A stretch of 64,000 nucleotides of DNA, taken from NCBI RefSeq assembly GCF_021044565.1, contig NZ_CP087997.1, forward strand, positions 868,001 to 932,000, in the 5' to 3' direction. The stretch comes from Subtercola endophyticus (lineage in GTDB: Bacteria > Actinomycetota > Actinomycetes > Actinomycetales > Microbacteriaceae). Positions 34,940 to 43,594 of this stretch are shown in pieces; within the stretch, counting starts at the first letter, position 1, and every line of letters begins with the position of its first letter. Position numbers and translations under genes: made by a program. The notes under the pieces are model-generated. The model ran no database searches and was not told the origin of the DNA. It saw only the letters and a program-made list of their open reading frames with translations.

Positions 34940-35843
34940 AGAGGGCGCGCGTAAGCGCCGAGATGATGCGCAGAACGGCCGACAGATCATCTGACGCGGC
35001 GTCAGGGTTGGCCGGGGCGAACTGTGTGATCGCGGCTCCGACCACGGTGAACCGTCGACGCACGGCGACGATGTTCTCGACCAGGGCCGCGACGGTCAGG
35101 CCGAACGGCTCGGGGTAGCTCAGCCCCGTGATCTCGGCCGGATCGAGCACATCGAGATCGACATGCAGGTACACCTCGGTCGCGCCCGTCGCCGAGATCG
35201 CCTCGACCAGTGCGTCACCACGCTCGAGTTCTTCGCTCTGCTGCAGGTCGTCGATGCTCACCTCGGTGATGTGGTTCTCATCGATATAGGTCTGTTCGTC
35301 GTCGTCGAGCGAACGCACTCCGGCGAGAATGACGCGCGAGGGTGAGAGGGTCTGCGCGAAATCGGGAACGAGCAGCTCTGTTCCGTCGCCGAGCAGCGTT
35401 CGCAGTACCATGCTCGAGAACGGCCCGCTGACCGACGGGGCAGTTCCGGAGCCCGATGATTCGGGGGCCACCAGGTCGGCATGGGCATCCAGCCAGACCA
35501 CAGCCAGCTCGGGATGCAGCCGCTTCGCCTCGGCGATCGGCGCCAGCTCGACACCGCAGTCGCCGCCGATGGTCACCACCAGATCGGGCCGAACGGCCCC
35601 TTCTGCGGTAGGTTCGAGAGCGTCGTTCAACGCACGCGTGACCGAGTCGCGGATGCTCCGCAGCACACTCACGCGTGCCACCCCGCTGCCGAGGCTCTCG
35701 CCGGCACCCAAAGTGATCTCGAGGCGCCGTGTCACGCTCGCCGGCAGGTCTCCCGCGATCGCGTCGGCTCCGTCGATGAGCTGCATCGCGCGAGACGAAC
35801 CGGAACCCTGCCACTCGGGCACGATGAGAAAAGTTGCGACCAT
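34938..35843 (-). CDS. Arginase/agmatinase/formiminoglutamase-fold protein with an atypical metal site
   Basis: 301 aa ureohydrolase fold. Metal-site motifs are DAHAD at residues 119-123 and HVDLDVLDP further on. The first histidine ligand of GGDHS is replaced by Cys96 in GGDCGVE, and the substrate loop after DAHAD (LVAPESSGSGTAPS) differs from arginase and agmatinase. The fold is clear but the substrate is not; an arginase label should be treated as generic. The ATG at 35843 follows TAGGCT by 6 nt, so the mRNA is probably leaderless. Confidence 0.82.
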   Translation of the reverse strand: MVATFLIVPEWQGSGSSRAMQLIDGADAIAGDLPASVTRRLEITLGAGESLGSGVARVSVLRSIRDSVTRALNDALEPTAEGAVRPDLVVTIGGDCGVELAPIAEAKRLHPELAVVWLDAHADLVAPESSGSGTAPSVSGPFSSMVLRTLLGDGTELLVPDFAQTLSPSRVILAGVRSLDDDEQTYIDENHITEVSIDDLQQSEELERGDALVEAISATGATEVYLHVDLDVLDPAEITGLSYPEPFGLTVAALVENIVAVRRRFTVVGAAITQFAPANPDAASDDLSAVLRIISALTRAL

Positions 35844-35918
35844 GCGAATAGCCTATTGGGCGGCCGCGGCCGCCGTGTCGAGCTCGGTGAGTCTCCATAA
35901 CCTCCGTGCGAACCGCCG

Positions 35919-35954
35919 GCGGGAACCAAGCGACCGCGCTCGGTCGGTTCCCGC
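35919..35954 (-). terminator. Hairpin between the F420-reductase-like and arginase-like genes
   Basis: GGGAAC (35921-35926) pairs with GTTCCC (35947-35952) and CGACCG (35931-35936) with CGGTCG (35941-35946), separated by a 4-nt bulge; two more outer pairs extend it. There is no T-run. It lies after the stop of the gene at 35991 and may end or stabilise its mRNA. Confidence 0.55.
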
Positions 35955-35990
35955 GCGTTCGCCCGGCGGGGACGGGCGAAGCCAGAAAAC

Positions 35991-36674
35991 TTACTCGTGT
36001 GTGCCGAACTCGTTCGGAACCATGTCGCGGTAGCGCTTGGCGTTCGCCAGGTCGGCAGTGATCTCGTCGACCGTGCGGTACCCCGCCACGTAACCCGGCT
36101 CGTCGCGCTGAATGCGCCACCCCTCGGCGAGCGGTCCGGCGTCGACGGCGTCGAATCCGAACTCGTCGAGCAGGGTCGCGACCGTTGCCTTCGAGGCTTC
36201 GTCGTCGCCGGCGATGACGAGCGCTCGCCGACCGAGCGAGCCGGCTGGCTTGCCGTCGGTTGTGATCTGGTCGAAACGGATGTGGTTGAACGCCTTCACC
36301 ACGTGCGAGGCGGGCAGGTGCTGCTGCAACAGCTCCGACACCGTGGTGCTTTCGTCGTCGAGTTCGGCGATGTGCCCGTCGCGTTCGAAGTAATAGTTGT
36401 TCGTGTCGAGCACGACCTTGCCGGCGAGTTCTTCGACCGGCACCTCGGTGTAGGCGATGAGCGGAATCGAGACGACAGCGATGTCGGCGGCCGCAGCCGC
36501 TTCGGCGGCCGTGCCGGCTGATGCCTGGGGCCCGAGTTCTTCGACGAGTTCGGCGAGCGTCTCCGGCCCGCGCGAGTTGCTGAGCACGACGGTGTAGCCG
36601 TTCGCCACCGCAAGACGGGCGACCTGGGCGCCGATGTGGCCTGATCCGATGAATCCGAGAGTAGTCATGACCAT
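35991..36674 (-). CDS. NADPH-dependent F420 reductase-like (Rossmann) oxidoreductase
   Basis: 227 aa. N-terminal dinucleotide-binding loop GFIGSGHIGAQVARLAV with NSRGPE following, which suggests NADP(H). Then ADIAVVSIPLIAYTEVP, KVVLDTNNYYFERDG, VKAFNHIRFDQI and VIAGDDEASKATVATLL, the layout of the F420-dependent NADP oxidoreductase (COG2085) group. Whether it uses F420 is uncertain; many relatives are simple NADP-dependent reductases. ATG 36674 has GAGG five bases upstream; a second ATG two codons in is possible. Confidence 0.82.
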   Translation of the reverse strand: MVMTTLGFIGSGHIGAQVARLAVANGYTVVLSNSRGPETLAELVEELGPQASAGTAAEAAAAADIAVVSIPLIAYTEVPVEELAGKVVLDTNNYYFERDGHIAELDDESTTVSELLQQHLPASHVVKAFNHIRFDQITTDGKPAGSLGRRALVIAGDDEASKATVATLLDEFGFDAVDAGPLAEGWRIQRDEPGYVAGYRTVDEITADLANAKRYRDMVPNEFGTHE

Positions 36675-36773
36675 TTGAACCTCGCGGCCGCACAGATTGT
36701 TCCGGGCGACTCAGTATTGCGAAACATTACCCGAGCCGGTGCCGGATGCCCGGGCGGATGCTTATATGGAGGT

Positions 36774-37571
36774 ATGGCCATCTCGATACCGACTCCACGC
36801 GAGCACGCGTCGCGGGTTCAGGAGTCGCAGACTCGGGCACCGCGTCTGGCCGTTGTCGAGGTCACCCGGTCGCGGCCTCACGATTCCGACTACCACTCTT
36901 ACATCGACCTGCTCAATTCGCGGGTCGTGAGCGCCGCTTCGGCGCAGGGGTACTCGGTGACCCGCAGCGCTGCCGCCGACGTCGGGGTCGAATCATTGCT
37001 CGAGGCGACCAGAGACGTCGACGCCATCGTCGTGATGGGCGGGGAAGACATCGCTCCCGAGTACTACGGGGGAGCATCCGGTTACCCGTCTGAGGGCCGT
37101 CATTACACGGCCGCCGACGAAGCGCAGATCGCTCTCGTGCGCAGAGCCGTCGCTACTGCGACCCCGCTGCTGGGCATCTGCCGCGGCCTGCAGGTCATCA
37201 ACGTGGCGCTGGGCGGCACGCTCGTGCAAGACATCGGAACGCAGACGATTCACAAGAACCTCGACGTGGTGGCTGCCGAGACGATGGCCGGGCATCCGGT
37301 CGCGGTCGACTCGGCCAGCCGTCTGGCCGGCGCACTCGGCGAAGAGGTCATCGTGCAGAGTGCTCATCACCAGGCGGTGCAGACGCTCGGCTCAGGACTC
37401 GTGGTCGTCGCGACGGCGGCCGACGGACTGCCCGAGGCGGTCGAGCACGTCACGGCCCCCATTCTGGGAATTCAGTGGCACCCAGAAGACCCTGGCGCTC
37501 CGGTAGGGCAGCTGGAACAGTTGCTTCGAGCGCTGGGCGACCACGCGATCAGCGACGCCTTCGCGGCCTGA
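36774..37571 (+). CDS. Gamma-glutamyl-GABA hydrolase-like class I glutamine amidotransferase (PuuD family)
   Basis: 265 aa. The class I GATase triad region is present: Cys in LLGICRGLQVINVALGGTLV, the HHQAVQTLG segment and the His-Glu in ILGIQWHPED. SDYHSYIDLLNSR and MGGEDIAPEYYGG are typical of PuuD/YvdE-like enzymes of putrescine and polyamine breakdown. The ATG at 36774 is chosen because a TTATAT box lies 6 nt upstream and the earlier open frame is unlike the family. No other polyamine genes are adjacent, so the pathway role is inferred. Confidence 0.87.
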   Translation: MAISIPTPREHASRVQESQTRAPRLAVVEVTRSRPHDSDYHSYIDLLNSRVVSAASAQGYSVTRSAAADVGVESLLEATRDVDAIVVMGGEDIAPEYYGGASGYPSEGRHYTAADEAQIALVRRAVATATPLLGICRGLQVINVALGGTLVQDIGTQTIHKNLDVVAAETMAGHPVAVDSASRLAGALGEEVIVQSAHHQAVQTLGSGLVVVATAADGLPEAVEHVTAPILGIQWHPEDPGAPVGQLEQLLRALGDHAISDAFAA

Positions 37572-37599
37572 CCGATGACGTTCAGCGCCTGATGGCTGT

Positions 37600-37758
37600 T
37601 CAGCGCGTGATGGTGCCGACGCTGCCGGTCGGATTGGCCTGAATCCGACGAAGTTCATCGCGCTCAGCGAGACGCGGAATACGGCCGATGATCAACGCGA
37701 TGGGCAGTGACACGATCACCCAGACCGTGCCGACGACAACGATCAATGCGAGCGTCAT
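37600..37758 (-). CDS. Small single-span membrane protein
   Basis: 52 aa: one hydrophobic helix (LALIVVVGTVWVIVSLPIAL) followed by a basic, then acidic cytoplasmic tail (RIPRLAERDELRRIQ). A strong AAGGAG lies 6 nt before the ATG, which favours this start over the much longer upstream frame and suggests real translation. The function is unknown. Confidence 0.6.
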   Translation of the reverse strand: MTLALIVVVGTVWVIVSLPIALIIGRIPRLAERDELRRIQANPTGSVGTITR

Positions 37759-38050
37759 GTGGGACTCCTTCTGTGCTTCGTCGAGTGGGAATGATCCGTC
37801 GGCGAGCTTCGAGAGCCTGGCCCGACGCTGGGTCACTGGTGCGTTAGTTGAGAGCATAACTGCGTAAATCCGCACGACACGCGACATGCGGGGTTTCTGC
37901 GGGATTTGTTTGCTTTTTTCTTGACCTACCCCAGAAATGAGGCCATCATGCCCCCCGAACGGGGGCGATTCCTTCACGGATCACATTGACCCTTGACAGA
38001 CCACGATTGCGGGCCCGTTATCGGCCCCTCTCATGAATTTAGTTTGATGG
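37759..38050. other. Intergenic region before the MarR-MATE unit
   Basis: It carries a GCCCCC (37950-37955)/GGGGGC (37961-37966) stem and a second TTGACA on the plus strand near 37993, with only a weak -10 (CGTTAT) at 17 bp. No ORF of credible composition is seen. Confidence 0.35.
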
Positions 38051-38086
38051 TTGACAGTTAGAGATCGAACTATTAATGTTCTAAAC
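38051..38086 (+). promoter_or_regulatory. marR promoter with overlapping palindromic operator
   Basis: -35 TTGACA (38051-38056), 17-bp spacer, -10 TAATGT (38074-38079), ATG at 38087, so the mRNA is probably leaderless. GAAC-N7-GTTC (38067-38081) and TTAGA/TCTAA (38058-38062/38080-38084) form an imperfect palindrome over the -10, a typical MarR autorepression site. Confidence 0.7.
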
Positions 38087-38569
38087 ATGAACGAATCGTT
38101 GAACGCCAAGCCGACCGGCACGGAACACGAGCACGAGCTGACCCTGACAAGCAGTCTCGAGCTGGTGCGCTGGATCGGCTGGGCTCAGCGTAAGGTCGGC
38201 GAAGACTGGATCAAGGCGCGTGAACTCAGCCACGAGCAGGCTTTCGCGCTCGGCTTTCTGGCCCAGAACCCCGGATCGATTCAGCGCGACATCGCGCAGA
38301 TGACGCGAACGAGCGCGGCAAGCGTCTCGAGCCTCCTGCAGGGGCTCGAGCGGCGCGGTCTTATCGAACGTCGCACCGAAGGTGGCAACGAACGCAGCAA
38401 ACGCGTCTACGCCACGCCCGAGGGCGTCGAACTGATCGCGGGGTTCGAAACCGCGATGACGGCCGCAGACGACACCATTCTCGCCCCGCTGAATCAGGCG
38501 GAACGCGAGACGCTGCACGCCCTGCTCACGAAGGTGACCTCGGTGCTGCCGCAGCCGACCCGGGGCTGA
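38087..38569 (+). CDS. MarR-family transcriptional regulator
   Basis: 160 aa. Winged-helix DNA-binding core with LSHEQAFALGFLAQNPGSIQ, RDIAQMTRTSAASVSSLLQG (recognition helix) and the wing EGGNERSKRVYATPEG. It probably represses itself and the following MATE exporter gene 151 nt downstream, relieved by a small ligand. The ATG at 38087 is fixed by the promoter; an earlier in-frame ATG lies inside the -35 region. Confidence 0.9.
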   Translation: MNESLNAKPTGTEHEHELTLTSSLELVRWIGWAQRKVGEDWIKARELSHEQAFALGFLAQNPGSIQRDIAQMTRTSAASVSSLLQGLERRGLIERRTEGGNERSKRVYATPEGVELIAGFETAMTAADDTILAPLNQAERETLHALLTKVTSVLPQPTRG

Positions 38570-38720
38570 CCACCCTCAGTAGACAGCGCCGCAGCAGACA
38601 GACCCCCAGACGGCGTTCGGGCGGGTGACCCGACCGAGCATCCTGAACCCTTCACACATTCTCACGCCGTGCCGGCGTCTGTCGGCGCGCCCTCGACTCT
38701 GCCCGAAAAAGGAGCACATC

Positions 38721-40172
38721 ATGAGCACCTCGAACTCCGCTACCCCTCCCGCTGCTACGCAAGCCGACGCTGTCGGCACGAACCGCTGGTACCTCTCGGC
38801 CGCCCCGATCATCCGCGCCCTCGTGCACCTGTGTGTGCCGATGGCCGCCGCGATGATCGTCGGCGCTGTTTACAACGTCATCAACGCCGGATTCATCGGC
38901 TCGTTGCACGACGCCACCCTTCTTGCCGCCATCACCTTCGGCACCCCCTTGCTCGGCCTCGTCATGGCGGTCGGCGGGGTCTTCGGCGTGGGTGGCGGCG
39001 CGCTGATCTCGCGTCTGCTCGGTGCGGCCGAGCACGAGCCGGCCAAGGCCGGCGAGATCAAGCACGTCTCGTCGTTCGCCCTCTGGGGCGCGGTGATCAC
39101 GGGCGCCGTGCTGGGTGGTGTCGGGCTGCTGCTGAATCCGCTGGTCTCGGTGCTCGGGGCCGACTCGTCGGCCGTCGCCGCGACGAGCTCCTACGTCGCC
39201 GTGATGCTGGCCTTCGTGCCCGTGCTCGCCGCTGCCTTCTGTCTTGAGCAGATCGTGCGAGCGGAAGGCGCCGCGCGCCAGGTGATGATCGGGCTCATCG
39301 CCTCGACCGTGGCGAACGTCATCTTCGACGTGCTCTTCATCTTGGTGTTGCACTGGGGTGTCGGCGGAGCAGCGCTGGCCATGGGTCTGTCGAACCTCGG
39401 CGTCGTCATCTACTTCATCGTCTGGCTGCAGCGGCACAGCGAGAACGTCAGCTTGTCGCCGCGCTGGTTCACCCTCTCGCCCGCCGTACTCAAGCCCGTC
39501 TTCGGGGTGGGTATCGGCGAGCTGCTGCAGGCGTCGTTTCTCATCGTGACCTCTCTTGTGCTCAACAACCTCGCGGTCGCCTACGGCGACAGTGCCCTGG
39601 CCGCGATGGGTGTGGCCGTGCGTATCGCGCAGGTCCCCGAATTCTTGGTGATGGGTGTCACACTCGGGGTGCTGCCGCTGCTGGCCTACTCGTACGGCAA
39701 GGGTGATCGAGAGCGGCTGCGCTCGGCGCTGCGGGTCTCGGCGATCACCGTCGGCGGCATCGTGCTGATCTCGGCGGTGGCCGTATTCGCCTTCCGTGAT
39801 CAGGTGTTCTCGGCCTTCGTCGCGGATCCCTCCGTGCTGAGCATCGGCGTCACCATTCTGACGGCTCAGTTGGTGGCCATGATCGTGAACGGATTCACGG
39901 GGCTCATCACCTCGCTGTTTCAGGCCACGGGGCGTGCCTCAGCCGCGATCGTGATGTCGATGGCGCAGGGTGTGCTGTTCATTCCGATCGTGCTGCTGGG
40001 CAACCTGTGGTTCGGGCTCGCCGGAATCATCTGGTCGCTCACCGTCTCCGAGGGTCTGGTCTTTGTCGTCGGCGTCATCATGTGGCTGGCATCGCGGCAT
40101 GCGATCGATCGTGGCTTGGCCGAGGGAAACGCCGAGCGTGCGGAGCAGGTGCTCGAGCAGGCAGCGGCCTGA
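38721..40172 (+). CDS. MATE-family multidrug exporter
   Basis: 483 aa with about 12 membrane helices. Family marks are LVHLCVPMAAAMIVGAVYNV, NAGFIGSLHD, GGVFGVGGGALISRLLGAAE, GIGELLQASFLIVTSLVLNN and NGFTGLITSLFQATGRASAA. The ATG at 38721 has AAAGGAG 8 nt upstream. It lies just after the MarR gene on the same strand, a classic regulator-exporter unit, so induction by the exported compound is likely. Substrate unknown. Confidence 0.92.
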   Translation: MSTSNSATPPAATQADAVGTNRWYLSAAPIIRALVHLCVPMAAAMIVGAVYNVINAGFIGSLHDATLLAAITFGTPLLGLVMAVGGVFGVGGGALISRLLGAAEHEPAKAGEIKHVSSFALWGAVITGAVLGGVGLLLNPLVSVLGADSSAVAATSSYVAVMLAFVPVLAAAFCLEQIVRAEGAARQVMIGLIASTVANVIFDVLFILVLHWGVGGAALAMGLSNLGVVIYFIVWLQRHSENVSLSPRWFTLSPAVLKPVFGVGIGELLQASFLIVTSLVLNNLAVAYGDSALAAMGVAVRIAQVPEFLVMGVTLGVLPLLAYSYGKGDRERLRSALRVSAITVGGIVLISAVAVFAFRDQVFSAFVADPSVLSIGVTILTAQLVAMIVNGFTGLITSLFQATGRASAAIVMSMAQGVLFIPIVLLGNLWFGLAGIIWSLTVSEGLVFVVGVIMWLASRHAIDRGLAEGNAERAEQVLEQAAA

Positions 40173-40207
40173 CCAGCGGTTGCTCCGCGGTTAAACTTCG
40201 AATCACC

Positions 40208-41062
40208 ATGAGTGCCTATTTCGAAAGAACCGCCGCTGACCGCTACCGCCCCACGACGCATGCCGGGGGAGCGTGGAACGACTCCGAGATCCACTTCAGC
40301 CCGCTCGGCGGCTTGATCGTTCACGCGATCGACCGGCACCGGACTGCGCAGGCCGACGGCGGGCAGGCGCCTCTCGACACACAGCCTCTCGACACACAGC
40401 CTCTCGACAAGCAGCCTCTCGACAAGCAGCTCGGCCGCATCAGTTTCGACATTCTCGGGTTCTTGGCCGCCGACGAGTGCACCATCAGCGTCGAGACCAT
40501 AAGGCCCGGGCGCACCATCGAGTTGATCGAGGCGACGGTCACGATCGCCGGCCGCGCGCCCGTGCTCGCTCGCGCGTGGTTCATCGGAGCCGTCGACACG
40601 ACGACGGTCGCCGGGGGAGTGCCCGCCGCGCTGCTCGGTCCCGAGACGCTGACCTCCTGGCCGATGAATGAAACGTGGACGGGTGGCTACGTGTCGTCGC
40701 TCGACGTGCGGCCCCTGAGCCCGCCGGTACCGGGTCGCACGACCGCATGGCTCGGCACGGGCATCCACCTCGTCGAAGGCGAAGAGGTCAGCCCGCACGC
40801 ATCGTTCATCACCCTCGTCGACACCGCGAACGGCATCGCCGTGCGTGAGCGGCCGACAGAGTGGCTCTACCCGAACCTCGATCTGACCATCCACCTGTAC
40901 CGTCAGCCCGCCGGGCGCTGGGTGGGCCTCGACACCACCGTCACCTTCGGGCCGGCCGGGCACGGGCTCACCAGCAGTGTGCTGCACGACACCACGGGGC
41001 CGGTCGGGCGTGCCGAACAGATTCTGACCATCCGCCCGGTGCAGCAGGAGGCCGGCCGATGA
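40208..41062 (+). CDS. Acyl-CoA thioesterase-like double-hotdog protein
   Basis: 284 aa. THAGGAWNDSEIHFSPLGGL, RISFDILGFLAADECTISVE and a second half RTTAWLGTGIHLVEGEEVSP, TIHLYRQPAGRWVGLDTTV with FGPAGHGLTSSVLHDT match the TesB-like double-hotdog thioesterase group. The acyl substrate is unknown. An insertion PLDTQPLDTQPLDKQPLDKQ at about residues 55-75 comes from a 15-bp DNA repeat. Its TGA overlaps the RraA-like ATG by 4 nt. Confidence 0.82.
   Translation: MSAYFERTAADRYRPTTHAGGAWNDSEIHFSPLGGLIVHAIDRHRTAQADGGQAPLDTQPLDTQPLDKQPLDKQLGRISFDILGFLAADECTISVETIRPGRTIELIEATVTIAGRAPVLARAWFIGAVDTTTVAGGVPAALLGPETLTSWPMNETWTGGYVSSLDVRPLSPPVPGRTTAWLGTGIHLVEGEEVSPHASFITLVDTANGIAVRERPTEWLYPNLDLTIHLYRQPAGRWVGLDTTVTFGPAGHGLTSSVLHDTTGPVGRAEQILTIRPVQQEAGR
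40370..40429 (+). repeat. 15-bp tandem repeat (4 units) inside the thioesterase gene
   Basis: Units start at 40370, 40385, 40400 and 40415 (CCTCTCGACACACAG twice, CCTCTCGACAAGCAG twice). They encode PLDTQ/PLDKQ and preserve the frame. Confidence 0.92.
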
Positions 41063-41760
41063 GTCAAGTCGATCTGCGGGAGTTCAACAACCTCACCACA
41101 CCGCACGTCGCCGACGCGCTGCTGCGTCTGGGCATCCCGGTCCGCTGTGCGCCGGCATCGGTGCATCCGCTCGCCCAGGGCACACACCTCGTCGGCCGTG
41201 CAGTCGCTGTGCGTCACTACGGCAGCGTGGATGTCTTTCTCGAGGCGCTCGAAACCGCCGAGCCGGGTGATGTGCTGGTCGTCGATAACGCAGGCCGCGA
41301 CGACGAGGCCTGCGTCGGTGATCTCGTTGCGCTCGAAGTGGCGCGTGCGGGTCTTTCGGGAATCGTGATCTGGGGCCTGCACCGCGACACGAGCGATCTG
41401 CACGACATCGGCCTCCCTCTCTTCAGCCAGGGCGCACTACCCGTCGGTCCGCAGCGTCTCGACCCCCAAGAACCGGATGCCCTGACCTCAGCCCGCTTCG
41501 GAGCCCACACCATCACAGCCGCCGACTTCGTGCTCGGCGACGACGACGGTGTGCTGTTCGCTCCTCTCGATCGGGCGGCGGAGATCGCCGCGGCCGCCGG
41601 CGCCATCCGCGACACAGAGCGCCGTCAGGCCGACCGCATGCGCCGCGGAACCAGCCTGCGCTCGCAGACCCGTTTCGCCGAATTCTTGGCGGCGCGCGAC
41701 GCTTCCGGGCTCACGTTCCGGCAGCACCTGCGCCGGGTGGGCGGTGAGATGGAGGAGTAA
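41059..41760 (+). CDS. RraA/HMG-aldolase-like family protein
   Basis: 233 aa. LTTPHVADALLRLG, AVRHYGSVDVFLEAL, PGDVLVVDNAGRDDEACVGD, and the conserved Arg-Asp in GLHRDTSDL match the RraA-like family, which includes 4-hydroxy-4-methyl-2-oxoglutarate and oxaloacetate-cleaving aldolases as well as the RNase E inhibitor RraA. An aldolase is more likely in this group. It is translationally coupled to the thioesterase gene, and together they may act on a CoA-linked intermediate. Confidence 0.85.
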   Translation: MSQVDLREFNNLTTPHVADALLRLGIPVRCAPASVHPLAQGTHLVGRAVAVRHYGSVDVFLEALETAEPGDVLVVDNAGRDDEACVGDLVALEVARAGLSGIVIWGLHRDTSDLHDIGLPLFSQGALPVGPQRLDPQEPDALTSARFGAHTITAADFVLGDDDGVLFAPLDRAAEIAAAAGAIRDTERRQADRMRRGTSLRSQTRFAEFLAARDASGLTFRQHLRRVGGEMEE

Positions 41761-41795
41761 CGGGTTCGCAGCTTTACGGCGCTGTTCATTCGATG

Positions 41796-42236
41796 TCAGG
41801 CGGCGAGCGTCGTCTCGAGCGCATCGAAGTTGAGCTGCCAGGCGAGCGTCACAGCTTCGTACTGTTCCGGTGTCAGGTTGCCGCCGGTCTGGCTGAAGCG
41901 CAACTGGGTACCGCCGTCGAGCGCAGTGAGGGTAACCGAGATGAGTTCGCGTGCGTCTCCGGGCTCATCGGTCATCGTGAAGACGAGCTTGTTCGGGCGA
42001 TCGACCTCCACGTACTCGCCGTAGAAGCGGTAATCGGGCGTGCCGTCGCCGAGAAGCATGGTGGCCTCCCAATGGCCATCGGGTCGAGCATCCAAGGTCA
42101 GAGACTCGAGAGGCACCTCGACGTCGGTGCCGCCCCACCAGAGGGAGAAGGTCGGCGGCGAGACCCAGGCTTCGAAGACCTGCTCGGGCGTGGCGGCGAA
42201 CGTGCGGGTGATGGTTGAGGCGAGGGAATCGGTCAT
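41796..42236 (-). CDS. SRPBCC/AHSA1-domain protein
   Basis: 146 aa. ITRTFAATPEQVFEAWVSP, FSLWWGGTDV, RFYGEYVEVDRPNKLVFTM, TQLRFSQTGGNLTPEQYEA and a closing W-QLNFDALE match the activator of Hsp90 ATPase homologue 1-like family. These proteins bind hydrophobic ligands; the role is unknown. They often sit with ArsR regulators, but none is adjacent here. AAAGG precedes the ATG at 42236. Confidence 0.88.
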   Translation of the reverse strand: MTDSLASTITRTFAATPEQVFEAWVSPPTFSLWWGGTDVEVPLESLTLDARPDGHWEATMLLGDGTPDYRFYGEYVEVDRPNKLVFTMTDEPGDARELISVTLTALDGGTQLRFSQTGGNLTPEQYEAVTLAWQLNFDALETTLAA

Positions 42237-42562
42237 ACTCGTGCCTTTCGTCGTTGTGCCGGGGCTCGTTCTGTGGCGACGTCATGTGCAGCCGGTGCAC
42301 ACGGCCCCGAGGCATACCCGCGATGCCACCCGTGGCGCACAGCCCTAGTACTTGATATCAGTACATCCGGATCGCCGGTATGGGCGCGCTCCCTGGCCGG
42401 GTCGCGGGAGCGGCGGGGAGAACGGTCGGAGCTGAGGCAACAAGCCGACAATACGTCGACATGTGAGCTCTCGTCCGACGAAAGCCCCGGGCTGACGACG
42501 GACGCCGACGGCGGACGACCGACGGTGGGCGCGCCCGCACTGCGCTGGTGCGGCAGTGCCGC
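42237..42562. promoter_or_regulatory. Intergenic region with a 17-nt near-palindrome
   Basis: GTACTTGATATCAGTAC at 42348-42364 is palindromic apart from one extra T and could bind a dimeric repressor. No credible ORF is seen in these 326 bases. A TCTCGTCCGA string near 42467 recalls the dispersed palindromes but has no partner arm. Confidence 0.35.
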
Positions 42563-42565
42563 TGG

Positions 42566-42637
42566 TGGCCCCACGCAGATTCGAACTGCGGCCCCTGCCT
42601 CCGGAGGGCAGTGCTCTATCCCCTGAGCTATGGGGCC
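42566..42637 (-). tRNA. tRNA-Arg (anticodon CCG)
   Basis: 72 nt on the minus strand. Acceptor GGCCCCA/TGGGGCC, D-arm GCTC..GAGC, anticodon stem CTGCC/GGCAG with loop CTCCGGA (anticodon CCG, codon CGG), T-arm CGCAG TTCGAAT CTGCG, discriminator A, and an encoded CCA at 42563-42565. Lies 1 kb before argS. Confidence 0.97.
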
Positions 42638-42723
42638 AGGAGTGCGGGGTACACATTACCATCGCGTGACGGGTGCCCGCTCACGGCACAAGCGTTACCG
42701 GGTTTCATGACAGCATTAGAGGC

Positions 42724-43518
42724 ATGAAGCGAACGGTCAGCGCCCACCTCGAATGTGACATCGATGCGCCCGCCAACCTGGTCTTTTCGATAGCGATCGC
42801 GGCAGGGCTCAGCGCCAGTACCGAGACGGTCGAATACGTGTTCAACGGGCATCCGATCACGCCCGTCGAAATCGGCGACGTGCACGGTACACGCCTGCAC
42901 GAGTTCAACGTCGGCAAGGGCACGCTCATCGCCGACTACTGGGCCGTCGTCGACGGAACGGCCGCCCCGGCCGCCGTCACGAAGAACGACCTCATCACGT
43001 ACTTGCGTCCCAGCCGCTACTGCGAGAGCGACATTCTGCTGCCCACCGCGCGCTCGGAATTCGCGGGGCTCGAGGGGCGCATGCTGCTCGACAGCGTGAG
43101 TTCGTGGGTGGGCGACAAGCTCAGCTACGTTCCGGGGTCGAGCCTGCCGACCGACGGTGCCGTGCGCACGCTGTTGTCGCGGCAAGGAGTCTGCCGTGAC
43201 TACGCGCACCTCGTGGTCGCATTGCTGCGCGCTCTGGACGTGCCGGCGCGCCTCGTGTCGGTATACGCGCCGGGCCTTGACCCCATGGACTTTCACGCCG
43301 TAGCCGAGGCGTACGTGAACGACGAGTGGTACGTCGTCGACGCGACGGCCCTCGCCCCTCGGCAGAGCCTCGTTCGCATCGCCACGGGTCGAGACGCCGC
43401 AGACACGGCGTTCCTCAGTAACCACGGCGGCTGGCTCGCCCTGAACAAGCTCGAGGTCACCGCCACCGTGGATGCCCTGCCGCGCGACGACACCCGCGAG
43501 CTGGCCCAGCTCCACTAA
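42724..43518 (+). CDS. Transglutaminase-like (cysteine protease fold) protein
   Basis: 264 aa. Catalytic Cys in SRQGVCRDYAHLVVALLRAL, His in MDFHAVAEAYVNDEWYVVDA, and the Asp in VVDATALAP complete the triad of the transglutaminase-like core (about 150-225). The N-terminal region (AHLECDIDAPANLVFSI...) resembles the beta-sandwich of bacterial transglutaminase-like proteases. No signal peptide is seen, so it is probably cytoplasmic. The substrate is unknown. Confidence 0.85.
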   Translation: MKRTVSAHLECDIDAPANLVFSIAIAAGLSASTETVEYVFNGHPITPVEIGDVHGTRLHEFNVGKGTLIADYWAVVDGTAAPAAVTKNDLITYLRPSRYCESDILLPTARSEFAGLEGRMLLDSVSSWVGDKLSYVPGSSLPTDGAVRTLLSRQGVCRDYAHLVVALLRALDVPARLVSVYAPGLDPMDFHAVAEAYVNDEWYVVDATALAPRQSLVRIATGRDAADTAFLSNHGGWLALNKLEVTATVDALPRDDTRELAQLH

Positions 43519-43594
43519 CCCCGCACTCCACATCCGTCGCCTCCCGCGGGAGCACGCGGGAGGCGGTCAGGGCGTCGCGATAGGGTAGAACACC

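Noticed and set aside
42455..42500. Sixth copy of the dispersed palindrome
   Set aside because: Only a CTCTCGTCCGA-like string is shared; no complementary arm or central hairpin is present.
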